Under the pieces are notes generated by a model. It saw only the letters and a program-made list of their open reading frames with translations. It searched no databases and was not told the DNA's origin. The position numbers and the translations under genes are program-made. Source: Lachnobacterium bovis (GTDB lineage Bacteria > Bacillota > Clostridia > Lachnospirales > Lachnospiraceae). From it: DNA of 58,960 nt. The stretch is from positions 1-58,960 of the forward strand of contig NZ_FOGW01000016.1 of NCBI RefSeq assembly GCF_900111325.1, given 5' to 3'. Positions 16,253 to 25,270 of the stretch are shown piece by piece (position 1 is the first letter of the stretch; each line of letters opens with the position of its first letter).

Positions 16253-17800
16253 ATGAGTAAAAAACCAGTAGTTTTAATGGTACTTGATGGTTATGGTTTA
16301 AGTGATAAGACAGAAGGAAACGCTATTGCTATGGCTAAAACTCCTGTAATGGATAAATTAATGAAAGAGTGTCCATTCCAGAAGGGATATGCTTCAGGTT
16401 TAGCAGTAGGTCTTCCAGATGGACAGATGGGTAATTCAGAAGTAGGACATATGAACATCGGCGCTGGCCGTGTTATTTATCAAGATCTTACAAGAATTTC
16501 AAAAGCTATCGAAGATAGAACATTTTTTGATAATGAAGTAATTGCAGCTGCAATGGACAATTGTAAGAAAAATGATTCAGATTTACACCTTTGGGGATTA
16601 CTTTCTGATGGTGGTGTACACAGTCACATCGATCATTTATATGGATTATTACAGATGGCTAAAGAAAAAGGTTTAACAAAAGTATTTGTTCATGCCTTCT
16701 TAGATGGTAGAGATACTCCACCAGCATCTGCAAAAAGTTATGTAGAAACATTACAGAATAAAATGAACGAAATTGGAGTAGGTAAAATTGCTTCATTAGC
16801 AGGTCGTTATTATGCAATGGATCGTGATAATAACTGGGATAGAGTTCAGCTTGCATATGATTCATTAGTAGCTGGTGAAGGTGTAATGGCTGAGGATGCT
16901 GTTCAGGCTATGGCTGATTCTTACGCTAAAGATGTAACAGATGAGTTCGTTGTACCAACAGTTATTTGTGAAAATGGTAAACCATTATCAGTTGTTAAAC
17001 CAGAAGATTCTGTAATCTTCTTTAACTTTAGACCTGATAGAGCTCGTGAAATGACAAGAGCTTTCTGTGATGATAAATTTACAGGATTTGAAAGAAAAGG
17101 TGGATTCTTAGGAGTACACTTTGTTTGCTTCAAAGACTATGATGAGTCAATCGCTAATAAATATGTTGCATTCCCTAAAGAGGAAATCGCTAATACATTT
17201 GGTGAGTATCTTGCTAGAAACGGTAAGAAACAGTTAAGATTAGCTGAAACAGAAAAATATGCTCACGTAACATTCTTCTTCAATGGTGGTGTAGAGGAAC
17301 CAAACATCGAAGAAAAACGTATTTTAGTTAACTCTCCAAAAGATGTTGCTACATATGATTTAAAACCTGAAATGAGCGCACCAGAAGTTGGAGTAGATTT
17401 AGTTGAAGCAATTAAATCTGATGAATATGATGTGATCATTATTAACTTTGCTAATCCAGATATGGTTGGTCATACAGGTGTTATTCCTGCAGCAGTTGCA
17501 GCAGTTGAGAAGATTGACGAATTAGTTGGAAAAACAGTTGAAGCTGTTAAAGAAGTTGGTGGCGTATTGTTTATCTGTGCTGATCACGGTAATGCTGAAA
17601 AGATGGTAGATTACGAAACAGGTAAACCACATACAGCTCATACAACTAACCCTGTTCCATTCATTCTTGTTGGTGGAGATGATAACTGGGATCTTAAAGA
17701 GAATGGTCGTCTTTGCGATATCGCTCCAACATTACTTGACATTATGGAAATGGAACAGCCAAAAGAAATGACAGGTGTTTCTTTATTAGTTCGTAAATAA
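16253..17800 (+). CDS. gpmI: 2,3-bisphosphoglycerate-independent phosphoglycerate mutase
   Basis: 515 residues, the usual size of the manganese-dependent iPGM. Alkaline-phosphatase-like core: MVLDGYG at the start, nucleophile Ser62 in MGNSEVGHMNIGAGR, substrate region HAFLDGRDTPP, FNFRPDRARE, and C-terminal metal ligands in NFANPDMVGHTG and CADHGNAEKM. It moves phosphate from C3 to C2 of phosphoglycerate. The start at 16253 has AGAGAGGAAAA upstream; an earlier ATG at 16217 adds a non-conserved tail. It continues the lower-glycolysis cluster with its own promoter and terminator. Confidence 0.96.
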   Translation: MSKKPVVLMVLDGYGLSDKTEGNAIAMAKTPVMDKLMKECPFQKGYASGLAVGLPDGQMGNSEVGHMNIGAGRVIYQDLTRISKAIEDRTFFDNEVIAAAMDNCKKNDSDLHLWGLLSDGGVHSHIDHLYGLLQMAKEKGLTKVFVHAFLDGRDTPPASAKSYVETLQNKMNEIGVGKIASLAGRYYAMDRDNNWDRVQLAYDSLVAGEGVMAEDAVQAMADSYAKDVTDEFVVPTVICENGKPLSVVKPEDSVIFFNFRPDRAREMTRAFCDDKFTGFERKGGFLGVHFVCFKDYDESIANKYVAFPKEEIANTFGEYLARNGKKQLRLAETEKYAHVTFFFNGGVEEPNIEEKRILVNSPKDVATYDLKPEMSAPEVGVDLVEAIKSDEYDVIIINFANPDMVGHTGVIPAAVAAVEKIDELVGKTVEAVKEVGGVLFICADHGNAEKMVDYETGKPHTAHTTNPVPFILVGGDDNWDLKENGRLCDIAPTLLDIMEMEQPKEMTGVSLLVRK

Positions 17801-17895
17801 TAAAGGCTAATTAATAATATTAGTAAAAATAATTAATTTTACGAGTTAATATATGAAAATTGACTAGATAAACTTTCTAAGCCAAATATGAATAT

Positions 17896-17939
17896 GAGCA
17901 CTATCGTAGCAAAATGCTAATGTATAGTGCTCTATTTTT
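17896..17939 (+). terminator. terminator after gpmI
   Basis: A 9-bp stem GAGCACTAT (17896-17904) / ATAGTGCTC (17924-17932) is followed by TATTTTTG. Loop bases TAGC/GCTA can extend the pairing inside. Confidence 0.82.
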
Positions 17940-17989
17940 GTGAAGATTGCTAAAAATTAAAATTACAGATAAGGAAACAAAAAAGTTTC

Positions 17990-18006
17990 TATAAGTCATG
18001 CTTATA
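17990..18006. promoter_or_regulatory. palindromic operator TATAAG-N5-CTTATA upstream of purC
   Basis: TATAAG (17990-17995), TCATG, CTTATA (18001-18006), with the same perfect 6-bp arms and 5-base centre as the site between lysR and purL at 7424-7440. Both also carry TG immediately before CTTATA and a further CTTATAG downstream (18031 here). It lies about 84 bases upstream of the purC -35 box. Likely the target of the LysR protein encoded at 6495-7382 (inference). Confidence 0.6.
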
Positions 18007-18089
18007 AAAGAGGTAAAATTAACAAAAAATCTTATAGATTAACATTTTTTTTCTACACGGTTTAAGTCTTTAAAAATGCCCTACTTTCA

Positions 18090-18119
18090 TTGACTTTATA
18101 AAAGTGAGTGTATTATAAT
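18090..18119 (+). promoter_or_regulatory. purC promoter
   Basis: TTGACT (18090-18095), 18-base spacer, TATAAT (18114-18119). The leader of about 115 bases contains a small GTGC/GCAC hairpin just after the start but no recognisable purine riboswitch core. Confidence 0.72.
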
Positions 18120-18238
18120 TTAGGCGTGCTGATGAGGGCACATAAATAAAAAATATAAATCAAGGATAATGTTATTGTTTGTAAATAATATAATAATATT
18201 TTATAACACAAACTTTTAGCATGAGATGGAGGACGAAA

Positions 18239-19120
18239 ATGAGCATTCAGGAATTTAAACCATTTAAAGAAGGAAAAGTTAGGGAAGTATATGATAATGG
18301 AGATAGTTTAATTATTGTTGCAACTGACAGAATTTCCGCTTTTGATAATATTTTAAAGAATAAAATTACAGATAAGGGTGCAATCTTAACACAAATGTCT
18401 AAATTTTGGTTTGATTATACAAAGGATGTAGTTCACAATCACATGCTTTCAGTAGATGTAAAAGATATGCCAGAATATTTCCAACAAGAAAAATTTGATG
18501 GTAACAGTATGATGTGTAAAAAACTTGAGATGTTACCAATTGAATGTATTGTAAGAGGATATATTACAGGTTCTGGTTGGGCAAGTTATCAGGAAAATCA
18601 AACAGTATGTGGTATTAAATTACCAGAGGGATTAGTAGAGTCTGATAAATTAGCTGAACCAATTTATACACCTAGTACAAAAGCTGAATTAGGTGATCAT
18701 GATGAGAATATATCTTTTGAAGAAAGTATAAATGTATTAGAAAAAATTTATCCAGGAAAAGGCGAATATTATGCAACACAGCTTAGAGATAAGACAATTG
18801 CATTATATAAAAAATGTGCAGAATATGCATTAAGCAAAGGTATCATTATTGCTGATACTAAGTTTGAGTTTGGTCTAAATGAAGATGGAGAAGTTGTATT
18901 AGGGGACGAGATGCTTACTCCAGATAGTTCAAGATTTTGGCCATTAGAAGGATATAAACCAGGACAGTCACAGCCATCTTTTGATAAACAGTTTGTAAGA
19001 GATTGGCTTAAACAAAATAAAGATAATGATAATTTATTACCAGAAGAGGTTGTTGGAAAAACAATTGAAAAATATAAAGAAGCATTTGAATTATTAACTG
19101 GTAAAGAATTTTCTAGATAA
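18239..19120 (+). CDS. purC: phosphoribosylaminoimidazole-succinocarboxamide synthase (SAICAR synthetase)
   Basis: 293 residues, the longer (~300) form. Motifs: EGKVREVYD near the N-terminus, DRISAFDNI, ECIVRGYITGSGW, DTKFEFGL and DEMLTPDSSRFW. It joins aspartate to CAIR with ATP. The start is set at 18239, where GGAGG lies 7 bases upstream; an ATG at 18221 precedes the ribosome site. First gene of purC-purF-purB, which together cover three non-consecutive steps of purine synthesis. Confidence 0.96.
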   Translation: MSIQEFKPFKEGKVREVYDNGDSLIIVATDRISAFDNILKNKITDKGAILTQMSKFWFDYTKDVVHNHMLSVDVKDMPEYFQQEKFDGNSMMCKKLEMLPIECIVRGYITGSGWASYQENQTVCGIKLPEGLVESDKLAEPIYTPSTKAELGDHDENISFEESINVLEKIYPGKGEYYATQLRDKTIALYKKCAEYALSKGIIIADTKFEFGLNEDGEVVLGDEMLTPDSSRFWPLEGYKPGQSQPSFDKQFVRDWLKQNKDNDNLLPEEVVGKTIEKYKEAFELLTGKEFSR

Positions 19121-19154
19121 TATAATTAAATTTTAAGGATTGATGGAGTAATCA

Positions 19155-20645
19155 ATGAATAAAAATAATTTTGATTTCGATGAAACAAATACACCATGGG
19201 ATGATTTACACGAAGAGTGTGGTGTTTTTGGTATTTATGATTTAGATGGAAATGACATTGCGTCATCTATATATTACGGTTTATTTGCATTACAGCATAG
19301 AGGACAAGAAAGTGCTGGTATTGCAGTAAGTGACACAAAACAAGAAAAAGTAAAAGTTTTTTCTCATAAGGGTATGGGATTAGTTAATGAAATATTTAAT
19401 AGTGAAATACTTGAATCATTAAAAGGTGATTTAGGCGTAGGTCATGTTAGATATTCGACAGCAGGTTCTTCGACTATTGAGAATGCTCAGCCTTTAGTAT
19501 TAAATTATGTTAAGGGTACTCTAGCATTAGCGCATAATGGTAATCTAATTAATGCAAATGAGTTAAGAGAAGGATTAGCACAAACTGGTGCAATTTTTCA
19601 AACTACAATTGACTCAGAGGTTATTGCATATCACATTGCGCGTGAAAGGCTTAAAACAAAGACGGTTCAAGATGCGGTAAGAGAGGCATGTAAAAAACTA
19701 AAGGGAGCTTATTCTTTAGTTGTAGCTAGTCCAAGAAAATTAATTGGTGCAAGAGATCCTTTTGGATTTAAACCTTTATGTATTGGAAAAAGAGATAATT
19801 CTTATATTATAACATCAGAAACATGTGCTTTAGATACAATAGGTGCAACATTTGTTAGAGATGTTTTACCAGGAGAGGTAGTAACAATTACATCTGAGGG
19901 AATTCAGTCAGATAAATCTATGTGTTTACCAACTAGTTGTGAGGCACGTTGTATTTTTGAATATATTTATTTTGCAAGATGTGATAGTAAAATTGATGGT
20001 ATAAGTGTTTATGATAGTAGAATCAAAGCGGGTAAATTTCTTGCAAAAGATTCTCCGGTAGAAGCAGATATAGTTACAGGTGTACCTGAATCAGGTAATG
20101 CAGCTGCTTTAGGATATTCTATGGAATCTGGAATACCTTATGAACCAGCATTTGTAAAGAATACATATGTAGGTAGAACTTTTATTAAGCCAAAACAAAG
20201 TAGTAGAGAGTCATCTGTTCAGGTTAAATTGAATGTTTTAAGAGAAGCAGTAGCTGGCAAAAGAGTTATTATGATAGATGATTCTATTGTTAGAGGTACA
20301 ACGTCGGATAGAATAGTTAAGATGCTTAGAATGGCAGGCGCAACAGAAGTACATGTAAGAATAAGTTCGCCACCATTTTTATGGCCATGTTATTTTGGAA
20401 CAGATATTCCGGCAAGAGAACAGCTAATAGCATATAATCGTTCTATTGAAGATATTAGAAAGATTATAGGTGCAGACTCATTAGGATACTTAGAATTAGA
20501 TAGATTGCCACAACTTGCATCAGGATTAAATATTTGTCAAGGTTGTTTTACTGGCAAATATCCTTTAGAACCTCCAAAAGATGATATTCGTGGAGAATAT
20601 TTCGATAAAGAAGAGGATATAGAAAAAAAGAATTCTAATAAATAA
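19155..20645 (+). CDS. purF: amidophosphoribosyltransferase
   Basis: 496 residues. A 21-residue propeptide precedes the N-terminal catalytic Cys22 (ECGVFG), as in the self-processed Bacillus-type enzyme. The Ntn glutaminase domain is ~22-260 (LQHRGQESAG, HVRYSTAG, HNGNL) and the phosphoribosyltransferase domain ~270-470 (MIDDSIVRGTTS). Cysteines for a 4Fe-4S cluster are present (CEARC...FARCDSK and ICQGCFTG). It makes phosphoribosylamine from PRPP and glutamine, the committed purine step. Spacing to purC is 34 bases and to purB 25 bases, so one operon. Confidence 0.96.
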   Translation: MNKNNFDFDETNTPWDDLHEECGVFGIYDLDGNDIASSIYYGLFALQHRGQESAGIAVSDTKQEKVKVFSHKGMGLVNEIFNSEILESLKGDLGVGHVRYSTAGSSTIENAQPLVLNYVKGTLALAHNGNLINANELREGLAQTGAIFQTTIDSEVIAYHIARERLKTKTVQDAVREACKKLKGAYSLVVASPRKLIGARDPFGFKPLCIGKRDNSYIITSETCALDTIGATFVRDVLPGEVVTITSEGIQSDKSMCLPTSCEARCIFEYIYFARCDSKIDGISVYDSRIKAGKFLAKDSPVEADIVTGVPESGNAAALGYSMESGIPYEPAFVKNTYVGRTFIKPKQSSRESSVQVKLNVLREAVAGKRVIMIDDSIVRGTTSDRIVKMLRMAGATEVHVRISSPPFLWPCYFGTDIPAREQLIAYNRSIEDIRKIIGADSLGYLELDRLPQLASGLNICQGCFTGKYPLEPPKDDIRGEYFDKEEDIEKKNSNK

Positions 20646-20670
20646 TAGATTTTATTTTAAGGAGAAATAT

Positions 20671-22122
20671 ATGAGTACAGATAGATATTCAAGTCCATTA
20701 TCAGAGCGTTATGCTAGTAAAGAAATGCAATACATTTTTTCACAGGATATGAAATTTACAACTTGGAGAAAATTGTGGATTGCATTAGCAGAAACAGAAA
20801 TGGAATTAGGTTTAAGTGAGAATGGAAAACCAGTTATCACACAAGAACAAATTGATGAGTTAAAGGCTCATGTTGATGATATTAATTATGATGTTGCTGT
20901 TGAAAGAGAAAAATTAGTACGACATGATGTTATGAGTCACGTTTATGCTTATGGTCAGCAGTGTCCAAAAGCAGCAGGAATCATTCACTTAGGTGCTACA
21001 AGCTGTTTTGTTGGAGATAACACAGACATTATTATTATGTCAGAGGCTTTAAAATTAGTTCACAAAAAGCTTATAAGTGTAATCAAAGAATTAGCTGATT
21101 TTGCTAAGAAAAATAAAGATCTTCCAACTCTTGCTTTTACACATTTTCAGCCAGCTCAGCCAACAACAGTTGGAAAAAGAGCAACATTATGGATGAATGA
21201 ATTTGTAATGGATTTAGAAGATTTAGAGTACGTATTAGATTCATTAAAATTACTTGGATCTAAAGGTACAACTGGTACACAGGCAAGTTTCTTAGAGTTA
21301 TTTAATGGAGATCATGAAACAATAGATAAAATTGATCCTATGATTGCTAAAAAAATGGGATTCAAGGAGTGCTATCCTGTATCTGGTCAAACATATTCAA
21401 GAAAAGTTGACACAAGAGTAGCAAATGTTTTAGCAGGAATTGCAGCAAGTGCCCACAAAATGTCAAATGATATCAGATTATTGCAGCATTTAAAAGAAAT
21501 TGAAGAACCTTTTGAAAAAAATCAGATTGGTTCATCAGCAATGGCTTATAAGAGAAATCCTATGAGAAGTGAAAGAATTGCGTCATTATCAAGATATGTA
21601 ATGGTTGATGCGTTAAATCCAGCAATTACTTCAGCAACACAGTGGTTTGAAAGAACATTAGATGATTCTGCTAATAAGAGATTATCTATTCCTGAAGGCT
21701 TCCTAGCAATTGATGGAATTTTAGATTTATGCTTAAATGTTGTAGATGGACTTGTTGTTTATCCAAAAGTTATTGAAAAACATTTCATGGCTGAAATTCC
21801 TTTCATGGCAACAGAAAATATCATGATGGATGCTGTAAAACAAGGTGGAAATAGACAAGAGTTACATGAAAAAATAAGACAGTTATCTATGGAAGCTGGT
21901 AGACATGTTAAAGAAGAAGGAAAAGACAATGATTTAATTGACTTAATTGCAGCAGATTCTTCATTCGGTTTAACAAAACAAGAAATTATGAAAAAATTAA
22001 AACCAGAATTATACGTTGGTCGTGCACCACGTCAGGTTGAAGTATATTTAAGAGACGTTATTAAACCAATTCTTGATGCTCATAAAGATGAGATTGGTAT
22101 TAAAGCTGAAATTAATGTATAG
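20671..22122 (+). CDS. purB: adenylosuccinate lyase
   Basis: 483 residues of the fumarase/aspartase superfamily. The signature GSSAMAYKRNPMRSERI is present, together with MSHVYAYG and the histidine-containing THFQPAQPTTVGKR. It splits fumarate from both SAICAR and adenylosuccinate, so it acts in IMP and in AMP synthesis. AAGGAG precedes the ATG. Last gene of the purCFB unit and followed by a strong bidirectional terminator. Confidence 0.96.
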   Translation: MSTDRYSSPLSERYASKEMQYIFSQDMKFTTWRKLWIALAETEMELGLSENGKPVITQEQIDELKAHVDDINYDVAVEREKLVRHDVMSHVYAYGQQCPKAAGIIHLGATSCFVGDNTDIIIMSEALKLVHKKLISVIKELADFAKKNKDLPTLAFTHFQPAQPTTVGKRATLWMNEFVMDLEDLEYVLDSLKLLGSKGTTGTQASFLELFNGDHETIDKIDPMIAKKMGFKECYPVSGQTYSRKVDTRVANVLAGIAASAHKMSNDIRLLQHLKEIEEPFEKNQIGSSAMAYKRNPMRSERIASLSRYVMVDALNPAITSATQWFERTLDDSANKRLSIPEGFLAIDGILDLCLNVVDGLVVYPKVIEKHFMAEIPFMATENIMMDAVKQGGNRQELHEKIRQLSMEAGRHVKEEGKDNDLIDLIAADSSFGLTKQEIMKKLKPELYVGRAPRQVEVYLRDVIKPILDAHKDEIGIKAEINV

Positions 22123-22167
22123 AATAATTTAAAAATAAAAAAACGGACAGTTAAAACAGGCAACAAA

Positions 22168-22212
22168 AAATGGGAGCGAGAATATCCTAATATCCTCGTT
22201 CCCATTTTTATA
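22168..22212 (+). terminator. terminator between purB and the convergent pilus operon
   Basis: A 13-bp stem (22168-22180 with 22195-22207, AAATGGGAGCGAG against CTCGTTCCCATTT, one G-U pair) with A's before and T's after. Works in principle for both strands. Confidence 0.88.
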
Positions 22213-22219
22213 TTTAATA

Positions 22220-23287
22220 TTAAAGAGTTCCGTTAATTTTCTTTATCATTCGGTCAGGATGATTTGCATTTGCAATAGCGGTATGTTTTGTAATTATGCC
22301 TTTTGAATATAGTTCAAAAATACTTGAATCCATTGTAATCATATTTTGTGATGAGGCAGTATAAATTATGCCTTCAATTTGGTGATTTTTACCTTCTCTT
22401 ATAAGAGTTCGGATTGCAGGATTTACAAACATTATCTCAAAAGCAGGAATAATAGTTCCATTAACCGAAGGAAGTAACTTTTGTGAAACAACAGCTTTTA
22501 AAACACTCGATAGTTGTATAGCTATTTGGTGTTGTTGCGTTGCAGGAAAAGCATCGGTAATTCTATCAATTGAATGAGAAGCACCAATAGTATGTAATGT
22601 TGAAAAAATTAGATGTCCTGTTTCAGCAGCAGTAACGGCAACATTCATTGTTTCAAAATCACGCATTTCACCCAAGAGAATTACATCTGGACTTTGTCTG
22701 AGTGAAGCACGAAGTGCCGTCAAATAACTATACGAGTCAGTATTTATTTCTCTTTGTGTAACAATACTTTTTTCATGGCGATGTAAGTATTCAATAGGAT
22801 CTTCTAGTGTAATAATATGTTTTTCCTGTTCTTTGTTAATTTTGTCGATTATACAAGCTAAGGTTGTAGATTTTCCACTACCAGCGAGACCGGTAACTAA
22901 AACTAATCCGTTTTTTATATTAGCAAGATTCATCACAGTTTCTGGAATTCCTATATCTTTTGGATCAGGAAGATCAAATGTGATAATTCTAATAACGGCA
23001 GAAAGAGAACCACGTTGTTTAAAAGTACAGACTCTAAAACGTGAAACTCCAGGCAAAGCGAAAGAAAAATCATCATCACCATGCTCAATTAGACGATTAA
23101 TATTATTGTCTGAAGTTAATTCATAAATTTGAGATACCAATTCTTTAGTTTGATCAGGTTTTAGTTTTTCATCATTTAAAAGAATCATGTTTTCATTAAT
23201 ACGATAAGTCAAAGGACGTCCGGTAATAATAAAAATATCAGAAGCTCCCTTTTGAGTCGCATTTTTTAAAACATCGATAACATTCAT
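22220..23287 (-). CDS. pilT: type IV pilus retraction-type ATPase PilT
   Basis: 355 residues. N-terminal PAS-like domain (~1-100), then the secretion ATPase core: Walker A GLAGSGKSTT (~131), Asp box ITLEDPIEYLH, Walker B VILLGEMRD, His box TGHLIFSTLHT. The C-terminal AIRTLIREGK matches the AIRNLIRE motif that marks PilT rather than PilB. In other bacteria PilT disassembles the pilus to drive twitching. It is the last gene of the minus-strand operon. No PilB-type assembly ATPase is seen in the window. AGGAAAGGGG precedes the ATG. Confidence 0.9.
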   Translation of the reverse strand: MNVIDVLKNATQKGASDIFIITGRPLTYRINENMILLNDEKLKPDQTKELVSQIYELTSDNNINRLIEHGDDDFSFALPGVSRFRVCTFKQRGSLSAVIRIITFDLPDPKDIGIPETVMNLANIKNGLVLVTGLAGSGKSTTLACIIDKINKEQEKHIITLEDPIEYLHRHEKSIVTQREINTDSYSYLTALRASLRQSPDVILLGEMRDFETMNVAVTAAETGHLIFSTLHTIGASHSIDRITDAFPATQQHQIAIQLSSVLKAVVSQKLLPSVNGTIIPAFEIMFVNPAIRTLIREGKNHQIEGIIYTASSQNMITMDSSIFELYSKGIITKHTAIANANHPDRMIKKINGTL

Positions 23288-23309
23288 AATTGCGTTGCCC
23301 CTTTCCTAG

Positions 23310-23852
23310 TTAATCCCCAGTGTATACATTAAGAGTATCGTCAATAGGTTCATTAATCTCTACTTTTTCGTAAGAACCTTTCAATTGATAGAAAGTATCT
23401 GATAAATTTAGAGGATATTTTATATAAACTATGGTTTCAAGTCGTCGTGTGTTAGAAATATTGGTCGTAAATTGATAGTAAAAACTCGTGCCACCTGAGT
23501 TTTGAATGGATAGTTTAGTTTTTTGATTAGAATAAAAAATCCCCGAATACTGTTGCAATTTATTGAAAGCATCAGTATAGTAATCTGATTCTGAATCTGC
23601 ATTTACATAACATTTATGTAAGATTTTATCAATTCTTTCGAGACGATCATTAGCATAGCACGAGGCCTCAAAATATTCGGTGTTTTTGTGTGCAATTTTT
23701 TGGGTAAGTATATAATCATATTTTGAGGTAATATAAGATAAAATCGTAAATGACATAACACACATTACAGTAAGAATAGTTACGATTGAACTTATACCAT
23801 AATTAGAAAATTTTTTGTTGTTTTTTCGACTTTTTGCTGTAAAATATTCCAT
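23310..23852 (-). CDS. single-TM pilus-locus protein (minor-pilin or PilX-like)
   Basis: 180 residues, no firm family match. One hydrophobic segment at ~residues 20-43 follows a positively charged start, then a mostly extracytoplasmic domain with polar, Asn/Ser/Tyr-rich sequence. This is the general build of a minor pilin or PilX/GspK-like protein but without a clear prepilin cleavage motif. Lies 22 bases upstream of pilT and downstream of another pilin-like gene, so it is assigned to the pilus apparatus by context. Confidence 0.6.
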   Translation of the reverse strand: MEYFTAKSRKNNKKFSNYGISSIVTILTVMCVMSFTILSYITSKYDYILTQKIAHKNTEYFEASCYANDRLERIDKILHKCYVNADSESDYYTDAFNKLQQYSGIFYSNQKTKLSIQNSGGTSFYYQFTTNISNTRRLETIVYIKYPLNLSDTFYQLKGSYEKVEINEPIDDTLNVYTGD

Positions 23853-23891
23853 AAGTTTTCTCCTATAGAGCTATAGATTACAAAATAATAA

Positions 23892-24341
23892 TTAATTATA
23901 ATCTTGTACATGTTTTTGCACGTAGCGAGTTGTTTTGATTGAGTAGATTTCTTTTTTTTTATTTTTTCTGTAGCAACTAATAATAATCTTGTCGTAATGA
24001 TCACGTGATTTTATTGTTTTTACTAAGCAGTAGTATTTACATTTTCTTTCTTGTGTATTAACAAAGTTCTTATCAAAATATATAACTAAATTCTGGTTAA
24101 AATCAGTTGAATAAGGAAAAGCTTCGAGTAATGAGTCAAAGCCCGTGTTTCCGTGTGAATAAATATTAGATATTCGATTGCAAATGATAGTTGAGCTATG
24201 TAATTCTTTAGATGTTTCAGTTAGTTTTGTGGATTTAATGAAAAATTGCATACATAACCCTATGATAGTTAAAAATATCAAAAGATTAATCATTAATTCA
24301 ATTAAAAATAAACTAGAATGATGATTGGTTATTTTTTTCAT
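23892..24341 (-). CDS. type IV pilin-like protein (pseudopilin)
   Basis: 149 residues. Short basic leader, then SSLFLIELMINLLIFLTIIG: the LIEL core with Glu at position +5 is the hallmark of class III prepilin signals, although the usual Gly at -1 is replaced by Ser. A single hydrophobic helix is followed by a small C-terminal domain with several Cys and many Lys/Tyr. Likely a minor pilin/pseudopilin processed by a PilD-type peptidase encoded elsewhere. ATTATCTCC on the plus strand gives a GGAGATAAT ribosome site. Confidence 0.65.
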   Translation of the reverse strand: MKKITNHHSSLFLIELMINLLIFLTIIGLCMQFFIKSTKLTETSKELHSSTIICNRISNIYSHGNTGFDSLLEAFPYSTDFNQNLVIYFDKNFVNTQERKCKYYCLVKTIKSRDHYDKIIISCYRKNKKKEIYSIKTTRYVQKHVQDYN

Positions 24342-24372
24342 AATTATCTCCTTACTGAAATATCATAGTTAT

Positions 24373-24894
24373 CTATTTTATATCAATCTTTGCGGAATGT
24401 AGGTTAAAGTCTAAAATCTCAGTATGATTTTTCGAAGTTTCATAAGTTATTGTTAGTAATTGATTGTAGTGTACAACAAGTTCAAAATTTTTCACTGTAG
24501 CAATTTTTTGTCCAGCATCTAATGAAAAAATTGAATTTTCTGTTATGACAAGTTCCCTTAAGAATCCCTTATATACGTAGATATAAGTTATATATGAGGG
24601 CGTTGTATCATTTGAATATAAAGCCAAAGCGGTTGTTTTATCACCGTTTGGATCATATAATTGCGAAATTTTAATACCATTTTCATAGTCATATTCATTA
24701 ATTTTTTGAGTCAAATAAGATGAACATGAGCGTATATTGAAATTTTCATTTATTTTTTTTGAATTATTATAATATTGTTTAGTACCAGCGATAATTACAA
24801 ATGAATTAGCTACTGCAAAAAATAAAAATAATAAAATCAAAAAAAATGAGTCTAATCGAGTTTTTCTTTTGTCGAACAGGAATATTCTAAACAT
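24373..24894 (-). CDS. single-TM protein of the pilus locus, unknown function
   Basis: 173 residues, not recognised with confidence. N-terminal basic stretch, one hydrophobic segment (~residues 15-37), then an extracytoplasmic domain predicted to be strand-rich (SYITYIYVYKGFLREL, QLLTITYETS). The single Cys is near the TM. Placement in the middle of the pilin-like gene run and 14 bases after its upstream neighbour argue that it is a minor structural or assembly component. Confidence 0.6.
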   Translation of the reverse strand: MFRIFLFDKRKTRLDSFFLILLFLFFAVANSFVIIAGTKQYYNNSKKINENFNIRSCSSYLTQKINEYDYENGIKISQLYDPNGDKTTALALYSNDTTPSYITYIYVYKGFLRELVITENSIFSLDAGQKIATVKNFELVVHYNQLLTITYETSKNHTEILDFNLHSAKIDIK

Positions 24895-24908
24895 TATTCA
24901 CACGCTCC

Positions 24909-25229
24909 TTATTTTTGTAACACGATTACATGTGGTCTGAGGTTATCAGCTATAAAAGTATAGTCAATATAAAATTTAGTACTGTTGTAGGTGAAACCAT
25001 ATTCTCTTTCAATATAGTTAAGATTAGGTGGATAAAAGCCTTCTACACAGTAGCAAGTTGTAATATTTTTTTCTAAAGCTTCTTCAATAAATTTCTGTTC
25101 TTGTGCAAGAGTACGATTGTTTAGGTTGTCTGAAAAAATGGAAAAATCTAAAAAGAGCGTTAAAAATAATAGGGCAATGCCACAAGGAATTATAAATCGT
25201 TTCCAATTTTTATTGTTAGAGTCAAACAT
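24909..25229 (-). CDS. small single-TM protein of the pilus locus
   Basis: 106 residues, one N-terminal hydrophobic helix (~12-33, IIPCGIALLFLTLFLDFSIF) followed by a helix EQKFIEEALEK and a small domain with a CYC motif and Tyr-rich tail. It is like a very short pseudopilin but has no Glu at +5. GGGGGAGATTTT precedes the ATG. The order pilC-like, this gene, then three further TM proteins and pilT is that of a pilin-type operon. Confidence 0.55.
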   Translation of the reverse strand: MFDSNNKNWKRFIIPCGIALLFLTLFLDFSIFSDNLNNRTLAQEQKFIEEALEKNITTCYCVEGFYPPNLNYIEREYGFTYNSTKFYIDYTFIADNLRPHVIVLQK

Positions 25230-25270
25230 AAAATCTCCCCCTTGTATTAATAGATTGAAATTTATATTTA

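Noticed and set aside
18120..18238. Purine riboswitch upstream of purC
   Set aside because: The leader has a small GTGC/GCAC hairpin but lacks the paired loops and three-way junction core of the purine aptamer.
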